Shown: positions 52,747-64,000 of the stretch, piece after piece | Numbering within the stretch: position 1 is the stretch's first letter | Layout of the letters: each line of letters opens with the position of its first letter | Origin: Ailurus styani | Taxonomy: Eukaryota; Chordata; Mammalia; Carnivora; Ailuridae | Assembly: GCA_002007465.1 (NCBI GenBank) | Contig: LNAC01000346.1 | Coordinates: forward strand, 1,935,525 to 1,999,524 | Length of the DNA stretch: 64,000 bases | Direction of reading: 5' to 3' | Program-made: the position numbers and the translations under genes | Notes under the pieces: model-generated | Databases searched by the model: none | What the model saw: only the letters and a program-made list of their open reading frames with translations | What the model was told of the DNA's origin: nothing

Positions 52747-53806
52747 CTACAAATCAGGCAAGACAAATGAATTGGAAGCATCTTTCAGACTAGTCTTAAG
52801 AACTTCCCTTTCTTGAATACCACACCACAGACCTAAATATGTCTCCTCGGGTGTCCCTTGCACAGAACATAAGCCCTTGTGTAGAAACATAACCAAGACG
52901 AAGGTAAGTCAATCACTTCTACTCCTGGCACGAAGGTGGCTGGATGATGTTGACACTGACACGGACAGCATTCTAGAGCTAGACTAACCTTGGCAGTAAT
53001 TTAAGGAGGTCAAAAACCAGCTGTTAGACTGAGGAATTAAGACGTCAAATTCTTTCCCAATGGTCAAAAATATGCTTTGGTAGATTATATCAAGCACAGA
53101 TGCTTTAGACAACACTGATGGTCTTCCTCTGCTGTGGCTTCCTACATGAGAGATGACTGAAAAGGGATTTATAAAACTTTCTTGTGGTTTGAACCATCTC
53201 ACTTGCTAATGAAGTATTTACTGATCCCTAAAGGAAAATGGGTTTAAGGGGGAGAGAAAATATTTGGTATCACTGTGAAGAAATTATTAAGGAGGCTCGA
53301 AAGATGCCGTATTACAAATGAAAGGCTTCAGGATACTAAAAAATGTAGCACATAAATTCATATTTTAAAAATAAGTCCTGAAAAGAATGCACTGCTCTGT
53401 CGAGTATATGTGCTGGAGGAGGTAGGGAGATGGATGATACAGTTGAGTAAGCCAGAGTCTGTGCCTTCGGGGAACTTATGGTCAACACTCCTGGACCATG
53501 TCAAACACTGAACAAGGGGGGAAGACCTGAGAAATAAATACTGACCTAAACACCATACATTCACTCGGCCTGCAGAAATCTGTCCTATACCTCTCCAGCC
53601 CATGACAATGTCCATTAGGACTTCCCTGCTGTTAAATGCAATGTTCCCTGTTCAGTGTTTGTTTTACTTAAATTCTCCGTGGTGTTTGACAAGCAAGAAT
53701 GACACCTTCCTTGAAACTCTCTTCACTTTTTCTTGTTCTCTGTCTTTATTCCTGCCTAAGACTTCAGTTTCCGCTGATGATTCCTTTCTTTGCATCAAAT
53801 GTTAGG

Positions 53807-53990
53807 GGGTGCCCAGGTGGCTCCGCCGTTAAGCATCCCTTCAGCTCAGGTCATGATCCTGGGCTCCTGGAATCGAGCCCCTCATTGGGCTCCCTGCCCA
53901 GTGGGAAGCCTGCTTTTCCCTCTCCCACTCCCCCTGCTTATGTTCCCTCTCTTGCTGTCTCTCTCTCTCTGTCAAATAAATTAAAAAAGA
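53807..53990 (+). mobile_element. CAN-SINE, diverged 5' end
   Basis: 'GGGTGCCCAGGTGGCTCCG', 'CAGCTCAGGTCATGATCC', CT-rich tail and 'GTCAAATAAATTAAAAAAG'. Ten-base duplications 'AAATGTTAGG' at 53797-53806 and 53991-54000. Antisense to SEMA3D. Confidence 0.93.
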
Positions 53991-54289
53991 AAATGTTAGG
54001 TGTCCCTTCTTTTCTATCCTCATTCCTTTGCCTTTCTTATTGTCCAGAGTCAGTGGCATCTTGAAAACAACACTGAGGCAGACATATTGATTGCCCTCAA
54101 TCTAGCCTCAATCTCACCTGCCTTGGTGAGAGACACCTCCCAGGTCATCCAGGACACAAAGGGGGCAGTTGTCCCTGAGTCCCCCCTTCTCTCGGTCAGC
54201 CACCGTATCTTCTCCATTCTTTTACACAGGGCTTTCATTTCCTTCTCTTCCTCTCCACTGCCTCCGCCACTGCCACCACCCTAGCCTTA

Positions 54290-54560
54290 TCATTCCTTTC
54301 CTGGATTACTTCTAAGTGTCCTCATATTTCCCCTGGCTTCAGCCTTGTTTTCAACCCCAGGACTTGGTCCACACTGCCACACCACACTGACCTTCCTAAG
54401 AGGAAAACCTTATCCCAGCTCATTCCTACTGAAAATCTTTAAAGGCTTTCATTGTCCTTAGATAACATTTTTAAACTTCTTAGGAGGACATAGAAAGATG
54501 CACCTAATCTTGCTCTGTCTTATAATCCCAGATTCATTTCTAGCCTCCTTGTCTCCTGCA
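54290..54560. repeat. L2 LINE fragment
   Basis: Order of 'CCTTCCTAAGAGGAAAACCT', 'TCATTCCTACTGAAAATC', 'TTTAAAGGCTTTCATTGTCC' and 'CACCTAATCTTGCTCTG' resembles the L2 3' region. It may extend into the C/T-rich text up to about 54900. Confidence 0.6.
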
Positions 54561-55169
54561 GACACATATGCCCTTGGCTCTAATTGTCCACCAACTTATT
54601 AGAAGCAGCCAAGGTCTCTTACTCTTCCAAATATGGTAATAAAATCCTTTCCAAATGTTCTCCTCCTCCCCTCGGCATAGGCTTCCTCCTCCCACCCTCT
54701 TTGAATTTATCTGGTTAATGGAAACATCCTTCATAGTTCGGGTGCATGTGTCTTCTTGGTGCTGTCTTCCCCTGCTCCACCTGGTGTCCTCTTAGACTCC
54801 CGTTTCCCCCCACTGTGTGCTTCCAACATTGCTCTGCACTGTCGGCGTGCTCCTTCTTCCTCCCCTGATCCCCTGTGAGCTTCTGGAAGTTACGGGCTAT
54901 GCCAGTCATTCATTTCTGTACCCTCCACGGACAGGAGTAGGCCTTCAAGAACTAAATGTTGCATGGGTAAATTAATGGAAAAAACCAAAGAAGAAACCTA
55001 TTTAGATCTTGTCCCTACAAATCTTTGTATCATAACTAGGCACAGGAGATTCAGACAATATTAGCAACACCTTACGGTTCAACACGTGGTCCCATAACTT
55101 TCTTGGCCCAATGCAAGTCTGAACCTCTTGAAACAACTAACATTTGGAGTATCATATCTTAGAACTGTG

Positions 55170-55400
55170 GAGTCTAATAAATATTATTGTTATTATTATT
55201 AGCTATCAGTTACTTCCCACTCACAATGTACCAACTCTCTGTCTAGAATTTTGCATGCAGCATCCATTTATTAGGAGGTGGATTTTATTACCATATCTTC
55301 ACCATTAAGGAAATTGATTCCAGGAGTCAGATACTAAGTGGAAGGCTGGAGATTGACTCTTGGGCTCTTTATCACCACAGTCCATAGTCTAACTTCTAGA
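55170..55400 (-). repeat. MIR element
   Basis: 'AATAAATATTATTGTTATTA', 'CACAATGTACCAACTCTCTG' and 'ACTAAGTGGAAGGCTGGAGA' follow a reverse-complement MIR. Confidence 0.65.
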
Positions 55401-55747
55401 TTCCTTGATTAAAAATCATTTTTAGTGATTAGGGCTGGTATTCTACATGAATTTCTTATGGCCTTGACAGAAACACATCCTCAAGAGACAAAGAAAGTGA
55501 GCTCAGTTTTCAAGAGCCGAGGGAAGGGGAGAATATATCATTCACTTAATGATATTTGGTTCTACTTTAACTAAGGCAAGACTGGAACAATGACCTCTAA
55601 TGGGTTATAAAAGAAACAAATAATCTAGAGTTTTATACATTATTTACAATTTAACTTCCAACTTCAAGAGATTTTCCCTACAGTGAACTTGAATTTGAGC
55701 AACTTGTTGCTTTTGTGGCTAATTTTTACACAAAAGTTAGAAAGTAC

Positions 55748-55789
55748 CTGCTTCAGAGACAACTCCATGTTCAAGATGATTGATGAGTG
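55748..55789 (-). CDS. SEMA3D: SEMA3D 42-nt exon, late sema propeller
   Basis: Very short in-frame exon of 14 codons, 'HSSIILNMELSLKQ', with acceptor 'TCTTTTTTCAG' and donor 'AAGCAG|GTACTTTC'. Entry and exit phase are both 0. It joins 'LQIFK' of the preceding exon to 'QQLYIG' of the next, about residues 501-514. A 42-nt exon at this position is normal for class-3 semaphorin genes as I recall. Being symmetric, its skipping would keep frame but remove part of the last propeller blade. Confidence 0.95.
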
Positions 55790-60365
<4,576 letters not shown>

Positions 60366-60540
60366 TTACCTGAGGAATTTATACTTATTATAATAAGGTT
60401 TTTAAGACTTACCGTTGATAATATTAAAGGGATGGTCAACAGGATCAATATAGAATAACATGTCCTTGTAAATAAAAGCAGTTTACTTTGAATATATTGA
60501 AATCCAGTTTTCTCTCTCAAATATGTTCTCTCAATATTTT

Positions 60541-60620
60541 TATATCAATATAAATATCAATTATATCCATTGATATATAAATATCAATTATTATATTATA
60601 TCAATATCAATATCTTAAAT
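60541..60620. repeat. A/T-rich low complexity with ATATCAAT units
   Basis: Irregular repeats of 'ATATCAAT' and 'ATTATAT' with several short palindromes, directly before the L1 fragment. Confidence 0.7.
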
Positions 60621-60629
60621 CTCTCAAAT

Positions 60630-61140
60630 AATATTCCATCATTATGGAATATTATTCAGCCATAAAAAAGAACAGAATTTCATCATTTGAGACAGCAAAG
60701 ATGGATCTGGGAGGGCATTATGCTAAGTGAGATAAGGCAGACAGAGAAAGGCAAATATTGTGTGACCTCACTTATATGTGGCATCTTAAAAACAAAACAC
60801 CAAATTCATAGACACAAAAACAGATTGGTGGTTATCAGAGGCAGGGAGGATGGGCAAAATAGGTGAAGGGGGTCAAAAGGTACAAAGTTCCAGTTATAAA
60901 ATAACCACATCACAGGAATATAGTGGATAGAATGGTGACTAGAGTTAAGAACACTGTATTGCATATTTGAAAGTTGCTAAGAGAATATACTTAAAACTTC
61001 TCATTATAAGAAAAAGAATTTTTAAATTATGTATGGTGATATATGTTAACTAGACTTATTGTATGTTTTTCAAGATATACAAATATCAAATCATCACTTT
61101 GCACATCTGAAACTAGTATGTCAATTATACCTCAATTCAA
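60630..61140 (+). mobile_element. Old L1 3' UTR fragment
   Basis: 'GGAATATTATTCAGCCATAA', 'AAAGATGGATCTGGGAGGGC', 'GATTGGTGGTTATCAGAGGC', 'TGCATATTTGAAAGTTGCTA' and 'AGTATGTCAATTATACCTCA' are typical L1 3' sequence. It lies antisense about 300 bp upstream of the 60104-60326 exon. Confidence 0.88.
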
Positions 61141-63633
61141 AGTTGCATATATTTTAAGTCCTATACCTATGCCTACTTGGGATTTTGCTTTTGAAATACT
61201 CTTTTCAGCTATACTAGCACAAGTGAAAATTTATAATTTCAAATCCCAGGCAACTGTCTTTTCTTCCAAAAAGTCTGACCTCAGAAAGCTGAATATAAAA
61301 CTCCCATGCTACATATTTCTGTTGTTTTTTGAACTGTTCTCTTCTTGAATTAACTTCAGATCTCAAAAGATAACTGTCCTTTTTTGTTGGCAGGTGAAAT
61401 AGCTATTGGTCATCAAAGAGAACCTAGTAAAAGAGATTATCCTTGCTTATTCAGGCTTCCGAAGTTTCTCAAAAACTTTCTAAAGTATATATTTATTTTT
61501 TCTGTATTTTCTAAAGTTTTCCACAGTGAATTTGTTAGATTACTTTTTCCTATGAAGATACATGAAATTTGAATTGAAATAATTATGAAGTAAGTGATCT
61601 ATAAACAAGGGAATATGTGAGAAACCATTATTTTCAGTTTCTTTTCATTCGTTTATGATTTCAGTTTTAAATTAAACCCATGATTATTAAAAATTAAATG
61701 GAACAAATCACCACATCATAAAAATTACTTGTAAAAGAGTTTTAATAGTTTTACTGTAATTAGTTTTTTTTATAAGTGGTGTGGAAATTGTGCTGTGAAC
61801 AATTCAACAGTTCTTTCCCTAAAGGATCTGTGGAGTAACCATTCAGGGAATTTTTCACTTCTGTCTGAAATTGCCTCTTGTGTGCTTTTTGTGTTCACTA
61901 ATTCACTAGTTAGCATACCCTGCCCCCTGGTGGTAAAAAACAAAAGTTCAAACTAGCACAAATTGAATTTGATGTGCCTTTATCCAAAGAACATGAATAC
62001 AAAGAGAATTCTTTTATAATTTGATTTTTTCGCCAAATATTTACCCTTCCACATACCAAATCTATGTTGTTATTTCAAAATATTGTAATTCATAAATTTA
62101 ATTCAGAACAATTCTGTGATCACGTTTGAATTCTTACTGGACTAATACATTCTTGTGGAACGGAAAACTTTGGCTCTATGTTGCAGGCATAGAGAAGAAA
62201 ATGGGAGACATTAAGGAAAGTCTATAAGAAGGCACTTCTTTTCCCCCTCATTTCATATTTAGACAAGTTGGAAACATAATCTCCACTGAACTGAGCCATT
62301 TACACCAGGCTCTAACTAGAATCTTGTCAAGGTTTCAAACTGTACTTCTCAGATCCTTGAACTCAAGAGGATCATTTTCAGGGAATTAAATATACTGGAG
62401 TTAGTCACAATATATGACCCTGACCTCCAATTCTAGAGGAATAAAATCATAATGGGTCACTAAATTAGAAGAAATCTCAAAGAAGTTGTACTAAAAACTG
62501 AATGATTTTCCATTTGTAATTTGAGAATATTTCTATCTTTTACAGAAATCTCACATGTCTGGTCTTAAAAAAAACTAAGCTTTTCCTGATATTTATTTAT
62601 TTATCCCAGGTCTGCACCTAAGGGTACAGAATATTAGCCATTTGGTAATTACTTAGCATATTCCTAACTGGATGCTGACCTAAAGATCTAAGTGTCTTTA
62701 GTCATTGTTTCTAGCACTTAGCCTCCAGCCAAGTAAAATCCGTCAACTCGATAATGGAAGGAACCCTATATTAAACAGATTAAGCTACAACTCAAAAGGA
62801 TGTGGGGCTCAAATGATACAAAGCTCTTGCCCAATTACAGGCTGTACGTTTGAGGCTCCGTCAAAGGCGACTCATAGTGGGCTTATGGCTTATATTGCCT
62901 GAGGTACAATCTGGTTGGTCTATCATTAAAATCAAAGCAAAAGCATGATTTTGCTTGCATTACATTTTTGAAACAGTCCTCCAACTTAAGAAAAAATTTT
63001 TTCCTTTTGACTTTGCAGCTGTAGTTATGCAAGTAGGCAATTTCCAAAAGAAGTATCATGACGTTCAAGCCACAGTTTTTGATACCAAAGTTTCAGATAA
63101 TCAGGAATTTTAATATGAGTAAGGTATAGAGGAATGAAGACATGAACAATTTAGCAAAGAAACAAACGTGACAATTTTCCTCCTTGCTCACCTCTGACAA
63201 AAAGGTTGAAGGATAATAAAACTTTAAGAAAAAAGGAAGAGAAGGAAAACCTGGTTTCCATTGACTATTATAAAATGATCTTTGGAAATATATTTTTTTC
63301 CTATGGCAGCTTTTCCATCTGGCATGCTGCCAGTGTTTGGATAAGATCTTTATCCTTTAGGTTGCTGTGCGCAATCTCTGAGGGCCGTGTCTCTACTCTG
63401 CTTTCACAAACGAAAGTGATTTGGTAGAGTCGCTCCCTGAGGTTTAAGATACTATGGTTTGAACTAAATATTGTTATTTTAGCACATTAAAAACAGTGGA
63501 ATTTCCTTTGATATCATACAGCTGTGTAGCACACAGACCTAAAAACAACTGGAGATGCCAAGCAACCGAAGCAGGTAAGACAAAAAAGAAGGAAAGAAAA
63601 ATCCCACAAATGAAAAAGAGAAACTGTGGGCAA

Positions 63634-63833
63634 GGGGTGCCTGGGTGGCCCAGTGGGTTAAGTGTCCGACTCTTGGTTTCTGCTCAAGTCACCATCTCAG
63701 GGTTGAGAGATAGAGGCCTGTGTCGGGCTCTGCACTCAGAGAGGAGTCTGCTTGAGGTTTGCTCTTTCGCTCTCCCTCTGCTCCTCTCTCCACTCGTGCT
63801 CTCTCTAAATAAATAAAATCTTAAAAAAAAAAA
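63634..63833 (+). mobile_element. CAN-SINE, older subfamily
   Basis: 'GGGTGCCTGGGTGGCCCAG', 'GTTAAGTGTCCGACTCTTGG', CT-rich part, then 'TAAATAAATAAAATC' and A-tail. Antisense to SEMA3D. Target duplication not clear. Confidence 0.93.
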
Positions 63834-64000
63834 GAGCATGGGAAAATGGTACATCTGAAGTAAATGATATTAGTTTCCTCCAAAAACCCTAGGAGATGTT
63901 CCCATTGAAGCTATACATCTCAGGTATTAAAAATCTCACGAATCTTTGTCTATATGTATGTGCTCTTAATTTCTACCTAGTAGTAACACAGTCCATCTGA

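Larger units (their letters stand above)
52747..55747 (-). other. SEMA3D: SEMA3D intron between the 42-nt exon and the PSI exon
   Basis: 3.0-kb phase-0 intron with a CAN-SINE (53807-53990), an L2 block (54290-54560) and a MIR (55170-55400). No additional exon was recognised. Confidence 0.9.

Noticed and set aside
53699..54064. 121-codon plus-strand frame
   Set aside because: It is partly translated CAN-SINE and partly unique intron with no motif, antisense to SEMA3D.

Overview
The window is mammalian genomic DNA from a carnivore. About fifteen copies of the carnivore-specific tRNA-Lys-derived CAN-SINE are readable. The younger ones share the text 'GTGGGTTAAAGCCTCTGC' and 'CTGCCTACTTGTGATCTC', which I associate with mustelids (ferret, mink, otter, badger group). 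The family-level call is inference from SINE style. The sequence is A/T-rich and gene-poor, and about half of it is recognisable as transposon relics of different ages (L1, L2, MIR, Tigger-type DNA elements, CAN-SINEs). It has two runs of N and one single-base join.

Only one gene is supported: the 3' part of SEMA3D (semaphorin 3D, a secreted class-3 axon-guidance and cardiovascular patterning ligand), transcribed on the minus strand from right to left. Seven coding exons can be placed to the base with GT-AG junctions and matching phases: 60326-60104, 57960-57872, 55789-55748, 52746-52589, 49954-49890, 43009-42870 and the terminal coding exon 35342-34917. Joined, they read from the C-terminal part of the sema propeller through the PSI module, a basic proprotein-convertase-type site, the Ig-like C2 domain, the dimerisation cysteine region and the basic tail to a TAG stop. 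No frameshift or internal stop is present. The 5' exons and promoter lie beyond base 64000. The 3' UTR runs below 34917, but its end cannot be fixed by eye.

Layout: 1-31 kb is intergenic DNA 3' of SEMA3D, with MIR/L2 relics, two inverted-repeat DNA transposon fossils (13.5 and 27.3 kb), a nested pair of L1 3' ends (16.6-18.0 kb) and several CAN-SINEs. About 31-34.9 kb is the likely 3' UTR plus adjacent DNA, including a SINE broken by an assembly gap. From 34.9 to 64 kb the window is SEMA3D exons and introns, with L1 3' ends at 44.6-46.5, 50.3, 57.1 and 60.6 kb and CAN-SINEs in most of the larger introns.

I found no undescribed gene system. The most notable observation is at 52345-52594. A CAN-SINE landed directly on the 5' splice site of the PSI-domain exon, and its 15-bp target-site duplication copied the splice donor. 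SEMA3D in this animal therefore carries two equivalent donors 235 nt apart with the SINE between them, and use of the distal one would put a stop codon directly after the PSI exon.
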